A DNA stretch of 20,322 nucleotides, from the NCBI GenBank assembly GCA_002315235.1, contig DCGK01000067.1, positions 1 through 20,322 of the forward strand. Reading direction: 5' to 3'. This DNA is from Ruminococcus sp. UBA1780. GTDB lineage: Bacteria > Bacillota > Clostridia > Oscillospirales > Ruminococcaceae. Of this stretch, positions 13,687 to 20,322 are shown one piece after another. The first letter of the stretch is position 1; each line of letters starts with the position of its first letter. The notes under the pieces were generated by a model that saw nothing but the letters and a program-made list of their open reading frames with translations, did not search any database and was not told where the DNA came from. The position numbers and the translations under genes are program-made.

Positions 13687-16002
13687 TTATTCAGGATTTC
13701 TGAGTACATTTCTGACTTTGTATTTCTTTGTTTCGTAAAGAAGCTTGTCAGCGCTGCTCATGACATTGTGAAGACTTGTATCGTTCTGACAGACAAATTC
13801 GTGGACGCCGATACTTATTCTTATCATATACGGCTTGCCGCTTGTGCTGTTCAGCTCTTCACATGCGGTGCGGATTCGTTCCCTGAGAACAAGACCGAAA
13901 TCAGGCGTGTCAGTAAGCAGGAAGGCTGCAAATTCATCGCCGCCGAAGCGTGCAATTATTTTGGTTTCAGGCAGGCATGCTGAAAGAATTTCGGCTGCCT
14001 TTCTGATAGCGTAGTCACCTTCATCGTGACCGAAAATGTCATTTATCTGCTTGAGGTTGTCCATGTCAGCAAAAACAACAGCTGCACGTAAACCGAAATT
14101 GTCAATGATACTGTGCTTTGTCTTTTCAAGAAAACCTCGTCTGTTGAGAACCCCTGTAAGCTCGTCTGATTTTGAAATGATATTCAGACGTTCATTGCGG
14201 CTTTCAATCTGATTAAGACTTTCACGCAGATCAGTCTGTACTGCCTTCTGCTTTTCAAGCTCATTTCTCAGCTTGATGGCGTATGAAAGCTGGGAGGTAA
14301 TGATTGAATTGTAGAAGTTGTAGTCGTCTGCTTCGATGTCGTAAAGAAGCAGTCCGTAGTTTTCAGTGCCGCAGAACAGAGGAGAAGCAATGAAGGTAAA
14401 ACGGTTTTCAGGCATGTATTTGTTTCTGAAAAGTGCGGATGAACGTATTCTGCGTCCCTTTACAAACGACTGAAGTCTGGTAGGGTTTCTGAAAGCAAAC
14501 AGCATTTCATATCCGGGCTGAACCCAGTCGTTTCTTGATTTTGAGATAACAGGTTTTTCATGCAGGTAGAGATAGCTGCTTTTGATTCCCATGCTGCTGA
14601 GGTTATGTACAATTGAGGAAGGTATGCTTGTGCTGCTCTGGAAGCATTCGACTGTGTTTCCTATAATGGAATTTGCATAACGTACCTTTTCCTTGATAAG
14701 CTCTTCCTTTTTGTGAGTTGCTTCATTTTCGTACTTGATTATTCCTCTGAAAAAGTCCATGAAAATTCTGTATACTTCTTCACGTACCTGTTCATTAGGC
14801 GCAAGTGCAACAGCTTCATCACAGAAAACAGACAGGAGGAAGCATAAATTTTTCATCGGAATGCATTCAAGAACTCCGTATCTCAGAAGGACCTCAAAGT
14901 TGAAAGTAAGAAGATTGCGGTTCAGTGAATCCTCCGAATCCTTTATTTCAAGAAGAAGCTTCTTGGCAAAGGTAAGAATTCTGTCAATCATCCGCTGGTT
15001 TTTGACTTTGTTTGTATTTTTATAGTACAGATCAATAGTGTCGTCAATTTTCTTTATAAATCCGGAGACGCTGGATTCCCCGGACGAATTATCACTCAGA
15101 CGTCCTATTCTGTCTGTAATGTTTGACCTGCATCCGCATGAATCCCTTTCGATAAGTTTTGTGGCAACCTTTATATCTCCGACGTCATTTCCGTGGAGTG
15201 AGGATACGGCACACTTTACTGCTGTAGCGCCGAGGTCCCTGTATCTTGCCCTTATTGTTGTGAGCGGCGGATTCATTGTTATTGCTTCAGGAATATCGTC
15301 GAAGCCTGTGACCATTATGTCTTTTCCGACTATAAGATTGGCTGCGCGGATAACATCGTATCCTGCCTTGGCCATAAGGTCGTTCGCAAAGCATATGGAA
15401 TCGATGTTTCCTTCATTGTCCTCAAGAAGCTTTTCAACAACAGAGCCGCAGTTTTCGGTAAAATCCCCCTCAACAACCAGCTTCGGGTCATACGTAATGC
15501 CGTTTCTTTCAAGCGAAGCTTTGTACCTTTCAAGACGCTGTACTGCCTCAAGATTTGAGGAGGGACCTGAAACAAAACCGATTCTTTTTCTGCCGTGTTT
15601 CTTTACAAGATGATCGATTTCGATGTCTATGCCGTTTGTTTCAAATGAAATACACGGATAGCTGGAGATTTTTTCCGAGATAGTAATAAACGGCGTTCCC
15701 TTAAAACGTGCCGCTATTGCTGCCATAACCTCCGGATTAACATATCTCCCCATAACTGCTGTTTCAAGAATAACTGCGTCAAAGCTGCTGTGTTCAGCAT
15801 AGCTGAACAGACAGCTGTACTGATAATGAGTCTTTTTGCTCAGTGAGTCACTTGTATTTTCCTCTTCAAGAAATCTCACCGGAAAAACAACAAGATTAAT
15901 ACCGTTTTCTTCAGCTTCGTGTGCCGCACCCAGAAATATTTCTTCGGAAAATTTACTTTCCATGTGGCCTATAAATAAAGCAACAGAAAAACGTTTTTTC
16001 AT
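13687..16002 (-). CDS. Soluble diguanylate cyclase with LacI-type ligand-binding sensor domain
   Basis: Predicted cytoplasmic enzyme that makes c-di-GMP from two GTP under control of a small ligand. Of 771 residues, about 5-295 match the periplasmic-binding-protein fold of LacI/GalR regulators (VALFIGHMESKF at the start, KKHGRKRIGFVSG at 134-146, ICFANDLMAKAGYDVIRA at 203-220, VTGFDDIPEA at 231-240). No helix-turn-helix precedes it. A helical region (300-450), a GAF-like region (about 455-575), a short coiled coil (575-608) and a GGDEF domain (608-767) follow. The catalytic motif is intact (RFGGDEF, GGDEF at 687-691) and FADMDNLKQINDIFGHDEGD is present. The RxxD inhibitory site expected just before GGDEF is absent. 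No transmembrane segment or signal peptide is seen. The start at 16002 has AAAGGGA upstream; an in-frame ATG at 16038 lacks one. Confidence 0.88.
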   Translation of the reverse strand: MKKRFSVALFIGHMESKFSEEIFLGAAHEAEENGINLVVFPVRFLEEENTSDSLSKKTHYQYSCLFSYAEHSSFDAVILETAVMGRYVNPEVMAAIAARFKGTPFITISEKISSYPCISFETNGIDIEIDHLVKKHGRKRIGFVSGPSSNLEAVQRLERYKASLERNGITYDPKLVVEGDFTENCGSVVEKLLEDNEGNIDSICFANDLMAKAGYDVIRAANLIVGKDIMVTGFDDIPEAITMNPPLTTIRARYRDLGATAVKCAVSSLHGNDVGDIKVATKLIERDSCGCRSNITDRIGRLSDNSSGESSVSGFIKKIDDTIDLYYKNTNKVKNQRMIDRILTFAKKLLLEIKDSEDSLNRNLLTFNFEVLLRYGVLECIPMKNLCFLLSVFCDEAVALAPNEQVREEVYRIFMDFFRGIIKYENEATHKKEELIKEKVRYANSIIGNTVECFQSSTSIPSSIVHNLSSMGIKSSYLYLHEKPVISKSRNDWVQPGYEMLFAFRNPTRLQSFVKGRRIRSSALFRNKYMPENRFTFIASPLFCGTENYGLLLYDIEADDYNFYNSIITSQLSYAIKLRNELEKQKAVQTDLRESLNQIESRNERLNIISKSDELTGVLNRRGFLEKTKHSIIDNFGLRAAVVFADMDNLKQINDIFGHDEGDYAIRKAAEILSACLPETKIIARFGGDEFAAFLLTDTPDFGLVLRERIRTACEELNSTSGKPYMIRISIGVHEFVCQNDTSLHNVMSSADKLLYETKKYKVRNVLRNPE

Positions 16003-16057
16003 GATAAATCCCTTTCTTTTGTATGTAATGCCGGACATGTTGTTGGTTATATAATAT

Positions 16058-16086
16058 ATTCTAATTGAAATTCATAAAAAAATCAA
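16058..16086 (-). promoter_or_regulatory. Promoter of the diguanylate cyclase gene
   Basis: On the minus strand TTGATT (16086-16081) and TAGAAT (16063-16058) are 17 bp apart, with a start expected near 16051 and a leader of about 50 nt. Confidence 0.65.
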
Positions 16087-16121
16087 GTTGGGAAAATGCA
16101 TATATTAACAGAAAATAATTG

Positions 16122-16150
16122 TTGATGTAGCACGACAAATGTAGTATAAT
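16122..16150 (+). promoter_or_regulatory. Promoter of the topoisomerase gene
   Basis: TTGATG (16122-16127) and a perfect TATAAT (16145-16150) are 17 bp apart. It is divergent from the diguanylate cyclase promoter, with about 35 bp between the two -35 boxes. Confidence 0.75.
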
Positions 16151-16217
16151 ATTCTTATTCGACTATTGGGAACGCATTAAGGAAACTGAATGTGTTTTAT
16201 CTGAAAGGAAAAATGAG

Positions 16218-18353
16218 ATGACAGTAATAATTGCAGAAAAGCCGAGTCTGGCAAGGAACATTTCGTCGGCTATAGGTTCCATGTCAAAACGTGACGGTTT
16301 TTTTGAGGGCGGCGGATATGCAGTTACATGGGCATTCGGACATTTGTTTACACTGGCTGATATCGAAAGCTACAATCCTCCGCCTGAAGGGGAAAAATAC
16401 TGGACAATGAAGAATCTTCCCTGTTTTCCTGAAACCTACAGGTTTAATCTTAAGAAGGACGCCGGCGGAAAGCAGGACGACGGTGTAAAAAAACAGTTTG
16501 AAACAATAAAGTCCCTGTGCTGCCGCGAGGATACAGATATTATTGTAAACGCAGGGGACTCGGACAGGGAAGGTGAGATTATTGTTCGTCTCTGTATAAA
16601 GAACTCACTGACTGACTGCACGGCACCGAAGCAGATAAAGCGTCTCTGGCTGCCGGACCAGACTCCGGAAACTATTACAAAGGCTCTTGCCGAAATGAAG
16701 GATGACAGCGAGTATGACAACCTTGCGGACGAGGGCTTTGCCAGAATGTATATAGACTGGCTGTACGGAGTAAATCTCACAAGATATGCAACACTGAAGA
16801 GCGGAACTCTTCTCAGAGTGGGAAGGGTAATAGTTCCTATTGTAAAGGCAATCTATGAACGTGACATGGCAATAAAGAACTTTGTTCCGGAAAAATACTA
16901 TGCGATAGTCAGTAAGGCTGAGACAAACGGGGCTCAGGTGCTTCTTCAGAGCAAGGCGAAGTTCGATAAAAACCAGCTTCGTCAGGCGCAGGAGCTCTGT
17001 GACGGATACAATGCCGCAGATGCTGTTGTTACAGGGGTGAAGCGTAAAAAGGACAAGCTTCTGCCGGGCAAGCTTTATTCGCTTACAAAGCTTCAGAATG
17101 TTCTCGGCAAAAAATACAAGATGTCAATGCATGACTCACTGGCAATTGTTCAGAAGCTGTATGAGGAAGGATATGTAACCTATCCGCGTACAAATTCTGA
17201 GTATCTTGCGACAGCTGAAAAGGACAAGATAAGGAAAATCATCGAAAACGTTTCAAAGCTCGGCTATCCTGTTGAGTTTAAGGATAACAAAACTATTTTT
17301 GATGACAGCAAGATAGAGTCTCATTCGGCACTTACACCAACATATAAGATTCCTGACAAAAGCAGACTGTCGGATGATGAAATGAAGGTGTACAGCACTA
17401 TTATGAGAAGATTTGCCGCTGTGTTCTGTTCAAAGCCGTGTATAGCTGACAAAACAGAAATTAAAATTGATGTTGGCGGTATGGAGGAGTTTACACTTAA
17501 GGGTACGGTAATTGTCGAGCCCGGATGGACAAAGTATGATGACTGCAGCATGAAGGACAGGGTACTGCCGAATCTTCAGAAGGGTGACAGGGTAAATACT
17601 GATTTTAAGCCGACTGAGAAGGAGACATCTCCTCCGAAGCACTATACCATCGAGACTCTGAACAACTATCTCAAAAATCCGTTCAGGGAGGATAAGGCTG
17701 CACTTAAGGATCAGGAAGGTCAGCAGGACGAGGGCAGCATCGGTGCGGACGACGCGGAAGAATACAGAGCTGTTTTTGAAGGACTTGAGCTTGGAACGGA
17801 GGCCACAAGAACAGGTATCATAGACAATGCAAGAAGGAGCAGGTACATTCTGCTTAAGAAGGATGTTTACACTATTCTTCCGGACGGCATTTTCCTTGTT
17901 GAGGCACTGACACGCATGCATATCGGCATGGACAAATACAAAACTGCAGATCTTGGACGTTCTCTTAAAAAGGTTTACCGCGGTGAATTCAGGATTGAAG
18001 ACAGTACTATGCTTGCCCGCAGGGAAATAGAAGAAGTATTTGCGGGAACAAAAATGAATGCAGAGGATTCAGATGACGGATTTATGGGAGATGCTGCAGG
18101 TAAGTGTCCGCTCTGCGGCAGTGAAGTCAGAAGAACAAAGTTCGGCTATGGCTGCAGCGGTTATAAGGAAGGCTGCAGATTCAGCATAAACGGAGTTATC
18201 TGTCAGAGGGTTATTTCCATTGCAAACGTTAAGCTGCTTCTTTCGGAAGGCCGTACAGCGAAAATAAACAACTTTATTTCAAAAAACGGAAAGCCGTTTT
18301 CAGCATATTTAAAACTTGAAAACGGCAGGGCTGTTTTTGATTTCAGTGAATAG
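16218..18353 (+). CDS. topB: Type IA DNA topoisomerase (topoisomerase III-like)
   Basis: Relaxes or decatenates DNA by cutting one strand through a 5'-phosphotyrosine link. The 711-residue protein starts with the TOPRIM fold (IIAEKPSLARNI, Glu7), with the acidic triad at Asp114, Asp116 and Glu118 (GDSDREGE). The catalytic tyrosine is Tyr322 in TYPRTNSEYL. LLRVGRVIVPIVKAIYERD (198-216) replaces the usual SVGRVQTPTL-like motif, so it is a divergent branch. A zinc ribbon (CPLCGSE, then CSGYKEGC, about 635-665) and a short C-terminal repeat end the protein. Such TopB forms are common on conjugative elements but also occur on clostridial chromosomes; no transfer gene lies nearby. AAAGGA precedes the ATG by 8 nt. 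It has its own promoter, and a terminator follows its stop. Confidence 0.92.
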   Translation: MTVIIAEKPSLARNISSAIGSMSKRDGFFEGGGYAVTWAFGHLFTLADIESYNPPPEGEKYWTMKNLPCFPETYRFNLKKDAGGKQDDGVKKQFETIKSLCCREDTDIIVNAGDSDREGEIIVRLCIKNSLTDCTAPKQIKRLWLPDQTPETITKALAEMKDDSEYDNLADEGFARMYIDWLYGVNLTRYATLKSGTLLRVGRVIVPIVKAIYERDMAIKNFVPEKYYAIVSKAETNGAQVLLQSKAKFDKNQLRQAQELCDGYNAADAVVTGVKRKKDKLLPGKLYSLTKLQNVLGKKYKMSMHDSLAIVQKLYEEGYVTYPRTNSEYLATAEKDKIRKIIENVSKLGYPVEFKDNKTIFDDSKIESHSALTPTYKIPDKSRLSDDEMKVYSTIMRRFAAVFCSKPCIADKTEIKIDVGGMEEFTLKGTVIVEPGWTKYDDCSMKDRVLPNLQKGDRVNTDFKPTEKETSPPKHYTIETLNNYLKNPFREDKAALKDQEGQQDEGSIGADDAEEYRAVFEGLELGTEATRTGIIDNARRSRYILLKKDVYTILPDGIFLVEALTRMHIGMDKYKTADLGRSLKKVYRGEFRIEDSTMLARREIEEVFAGTKMNAEDSDDGFMGDAAGKCPLCGSEVRRTKFGYGCSGYKEGCRFSINGVICQRVISIANVKLLLSEGRTAKINNFISKNGKPFSAYLKLENGRAVFDFSE

Positions 18354-18360
18354 AACAGAG

Positions 18361-18417
18361 ACCGCAGACTTCACAGCGAAGTACGGCTGTTGCTGTGGAG
18401 ACTTCGCACGGTTTTTT
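18361..18417 (+). terminator. Imperfect terminator after topB
   Basis: ACCG (18361-18364) and CGGT (18409-18412) close a long imperfect stem whose core is CTTCACAGC with GCTGTGGAG, followed by TTTTTT. It begins 8 nt after the topB stop codon. Confidence 0.6.
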
Positions 18418-18544
18418 AGATTCGCTTAACGTGCCGGGGCAGGTTCATGTATACTGCAGCTTTCATAACAAAACGCGCCATGTATGTGCGAAGTCGAAAG
18501 AGTAACTGCCGTGCGCAGCGGTTGCGGGTACTGACAAAACAGAC
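18418..18544. other. Non-coding stretch with a long-range inverted repeat
   Basis: No convincing gene was found here. GACTTCGCAC (18400-18409, in the terminator to the left) is the reverse complement of GTGCGAAGTC (18486-18495), 76 bp apart. Shorter GCACGG- and CCGTGC-like words recur. Could be a small RNA, a regulatory region or the remnant of a lost element; nothing in the sequence decides. Confidence 0.35.
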
Positions 18545-18592
18545 AGCGCAGCAAAGATATGTGACTGCATATCTTTGCTGCGCTGAATTTTT
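18545..18592 (+). terminator. Strong terminator hairpin between topB and the DUF1846 gene
   Basis: A perfect 17-bp stem (AGCGCAGCAAAGATATG paired with CATATCTTTGCTGCGCT) with a 6-nt loop is followed on the plus strand by GAATTTTTT. It lies 23 nt beyond the end of the converging DUF1846 gene and may stop transcripts from both sides. Confidence 0.85.
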
Positions 18593-18606
18593 TATATGTT
18601 TACTAA

Positions 18607-20079
18607 TCAGTTTTCGTTGCTGAACTTAGGTTCGCATGTAAGGTTTACGCCGAGACGCTTGAATGTCATTTCATCCTGTGAGGAAAGAATAACAGTTGAA
18701 TGAACCTCACATCCTCTGAGCTTGTCAATCTGCTCAAATGCCTTCTTCGCATTTTCACTTGAAGCAGCACAGATGGAAAGAGCGATGAGTGTTTCATCTG
18801 TATGGAGACATGGATTGCTGTTTCCGAAATGCTGAACCTTAAGACCTGAGATAGGTTCAATTACTTCAGGTGACATAAGAAGCACATCATCATCAATGTT
18901 TCCGAAATACTTGAGAGCATTGAGAAGGAGTGCTGAAGAAGCACCGAGAAGGTTTGTTGTTTTACCTGTGATTACAGTTCCGTCAGGAAGCTCCATTGCA
19001 GCAGCTGCATCACCTGTTTCTTCTTCCTTTGCAAGAGCAGCGGCAGCAACCTTTCTGTCTGAAGCTGAAACGCCGGCCTGCTTCATGAGGAGCTCAAGCT
19101 TGACGATTTCGTCATCAGGTACAGTACCCTTTCTGCGTCCGCAGAGAGCGATATAGTATCTTCTGATTATTTCCTGTCTTGAAGCTTCGCTTACTGCTTC
19201 ATCATCAAAGATACAGTTTCCGGCCATGTTTACACCCATGTCGGTTGGTGACTTGTAAGGTGATTCGCCGAGAATAGTTTCGAACATTGCATTGAGAACA
19301 GGGAATACCTCAACGTCTCTGTTATAGTTTACTGTTGTCTTGCCGTATGCTTCGAGGTGGAAAGGATCGATCATGTTTACGTCATTAAGGTCTGAAGTTG
19401 CAGCTTCATAAGCGATGTTTACAGGATGACGGAGCGGAATGTTCCAGATAGGGAATGTCTCAAACTTTGCATAGCCTGCGTTGATTCCGCGCTTGTTCTC
19501 GTGATAAAGCTGTGAAAGGCAGGTAGCCATCTTTCCTGAACCCGGACCAGGTGCTGTGATTACGACCAGACGGCGTGAGGTTTCGATATAGTCATTTTTG
19601 CCGTATCCTTCGTCGCTGATGATGTGAGGAATATTTGAAGGGTAACCTGAAATGTGATAGTGGTGATATACCTTGATTCCGAGCGCTTCAAGTCTCTTCT
19701 GGAAAGCATCAGCTGAACTCTGACCTTCGTACTGTGTAAGAACAACGCTGCTTACATATAAACCGATCTTTGTGAAGGTGTGAAAAAGTCTGATTACATC
19801 CTTGTCATAAGTAATTCCGAGATCTCCTCTGATCTTGTTCTTTTCGATGTCAGCGGAATTGATTACGATAACTATTTCAGCATCATCCTTAAGCTGAAGG
19901 AGCATCTGAAGCTTGCTGTCAGGAGCAAAGCCGGGGAGTACACGTGATGCATGATAGTCGTCGAAGAGTTTTCCGCCGAATTCGAGATAGAGCTTGTCGC
20001 CGAACTTTGAAATACGTTCTCTGATGTGTTCGGACTGCATTTTTAAGTACTTATCGTTATCAAAACCGATTTTCTTCAT
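18607..20079 (-). CDS. DUF1846 domain-containing protein
   Basis: Conserved cytoplasmic protein of unknown function, 490 residues, the usual length for the DUF1846 family, which is widespread in anaerobic Firmicutes. Family hallmarks are clear: GFDNDKYLKMQSEHIRERI at the N terminus (5-23), YLEFGGKLFDDYHASRVLPG (31-50), VVLTQYEGQ (112-120) and SNIPHIISDEGYGKNDYIE (148-166). A P-loop-like APGPGSGKMATCLSQLYHE (176-194) and a PVNIAYEAATSDLNDVNMID region follow. The P-loop suggests nucleotide binding but no reaction can be named. There is no signal peptide or membrane segment. The start has GAAAGG about 11 nt upstream and a promoter at 20119-20147. It appears to be transcribed alone. Confidence 0.88.
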   Translation of the reverse strand: MKKIGFDNDKYLKMQSEHIRERISKFGDKLYLEFGGKLFDDYHASRVLPGFAPDSKLQMLLQLKDDAEIVIVINSADIEKNKIRGDLGITYDKDVIRLFHTFTKIGLYVSSVVLTQYEGQSSADAFQKRLEALGIKVYHHYHISGYPSNIPHIISDEGYGKNDYIETSRRLVVITAPGPGSGKMATCLSQLYHENKRGINAGYAKFETFPIWNIPLRHPVNIAYEAATSDLNDVNMIDPFHLEAYGKTTVNYNRDVEVFPVLNAMFETILGESPYKSPTDMGVNMAGNCIFDDEAVSEASRQEIIRRYYIALCGRRKGTVPDDEIVKLELLMKQAGVSASDRKVAAAALAKEEETGDAAAAMELPDGTVITGKTTNLLGASSALLLNALKYFGNIDDDVLLMSPEVIEPISGLKVQHFGNSNPCLHTDETLIALSICAASSENAKKAFEQIDKLRGCEVHSTVILSSQDEMTFKRLGVNLTCEPKFSNEN

Positions 20080-20118
20080 TAAATGACCAACCTTTCAATA
20101 CAAAAAATATCATTTTAA

Positions 20119-20147
20119 ATTATATAATATTTCTGTCCCAAATACAA
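20119..20147 (-). promoter_or_regulatory. Promoter of the DUF1846 gene
   Basis: On the minus strand TTGTAT (20147-20142) and a perfect TATAAT (20124-20119) are 17 bp apart, with a start near 20112 and a leader of about 33 nt. Confidence 0.75.
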
Positions 20148-20186
20148 GAGAGCAAATATTAAATTTATTTGTAGAATATACTGAAA

Positions 20187-20218
20187 ACACAAAAACAGCG
20201 TACTTTTCAGTACGCTGT
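20187..20218 (-). terminator. Intrinsic terminator of the gene at the right edge
   Basis: On the minus strand a perfect 10-bp stem ACAGCGTACT/AGTACGCTGT with a GAAA loop is followed by TTTTTGTGTTTT. It is the second of two hairpins after the gene ending at 20282. Confidence 0.85.
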
Positions 20219-20227
20219 AAATAAACA

Positions 20228-20254
20228 CAGGGGATAAGCTGAGCTTATCCCCTG
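20228..20254 (-). terminator. First hairpin after the gene at the right edge
   Basis: CAGGGGATAAGC and GCTTATCCCCTG form a perfect 12-bp stem with a 3-nt loop, 27 nt after the stop codon. It lacks a good T-run and probably works with the terminator at 20187-20218 or stabilises the mRNA 3' end. Confidence 0.65.
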
Positions 20255-20281
20255 AATAGTAATTCAGATTTGAATTAATGA

Positions 20282-20322
20282 TTAGCCGAGTTCAGCAAAG
20301 TACTTGATTGTTCTTACCATCT
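20282..20322 (-). CDS. gap: C-terminal end of a probable glyceraldehyde-3-phosphate dehydrogenase (partial)
   Basis: Only the last 13 codons and two bases are in the window. They read MVRTIKYFAELG followed by TAA. This matches the C-terminal helix of clostridial glycolytic GAPDH (typically ...QMVRTIKYFAEL). The gene runs off the right edge. Tandem hairpins downstream fit a highly expressed glycolytic gene. The call rests on 12 residues only, so it is probable rather than certain. Confidence 0.65.
   Translation of the reverse strand, partial: MVRTIKYFAELG

Noticed and set aside
13687..16002. LacI-family transcriptional repressor
   Set aside because: The ligand domain matches, but no helix-turn-helix precedes it and the protein ends in a GGDEF domain.
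16218..18606. Integrative conjugative element around the topoisomerase gene
   Set aside because: No integrase, relaxase, coupling protein or attachment repeats were seen, and neighbours are housekeeping genes.

Overview
The window reads as chromosomal DNA of a Gram-positive anaerobe of the Ruminococcus type (Clostridia, Oscillospiraceae). The grounds are a dockerin-bearing pectin lyase with a threonine-rich linker, several lipoproteins with repeated V-T-E-A linkers, consensus sigma-A promoters with 17-bp spacers, AGGAGG-type ribosome binding sites, and Firmicutes-type uvrB-uvrA order. The species call is inference; no rRNA or species marker lies in the window.

Region 1 (8-5618, minus strand) is one riboswitch-controlled unit. 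A promoter at 5590-5618 feeds a cobalamin riboswitch (about 5345-5535), then an intrinsic terminator (5229-5262) and a hairpin that can hide the first ribosome binding site. Next come five genes: a CbiK-family cobaltochelatase made as an exported lipoprotein, a lipoprotein with two copies of a NEAT-like beta domain, an ABC substrate-binding lipoprotein, a FecCD/BtuC-type permease and its ATPase. Together they look like a surface system for taking up corrinoid, tetrapyrrole or cobalt, switched on when B12 is scarce. This is the most interesting part of the window.

Region 2 (5619-8699, plus strand) holds a divergent consensus promoter with a 34-bp dyad just upstream. It drives one large secreted rhamnogalacturonan lyase (N-terminal dockerin, Thr-rich linker, CBM35-like module, PL11 beta-propeller) that starts at TTG. 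The gene ends in two hairpins, the second a bidirectional terminator shared with uvrA.

Region 3 (8707-13613, minus strand) is the uvrB-uvrA excision repair operon, with a 4-nt overlap and a structured leader.

Region 4 (13645-16086, minus strand) is a soluble diguanylate cyclase with a LacI-type sugar-binding sensor domain but no DNA-binding domain. It could link a small cytoplasmic ligand to c-di-GMP.

Region 5 (16122-18417, plus strand) is a topoisomerase III-like type IA topoisomerase of a divergent kind, followed by a structured non-coding stretch (18354-18606). Region 6 (18607-20147, minus strand) is a DUF1846 protein of unknown function. The window ends in the last codons of a gene that looks like glyceraldehyde-3-phosphate dehydrogenase, followed by tandem hairpins. 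No tRNA, rRNA, CRISPR array, insertion sequence or phage gene was seen.
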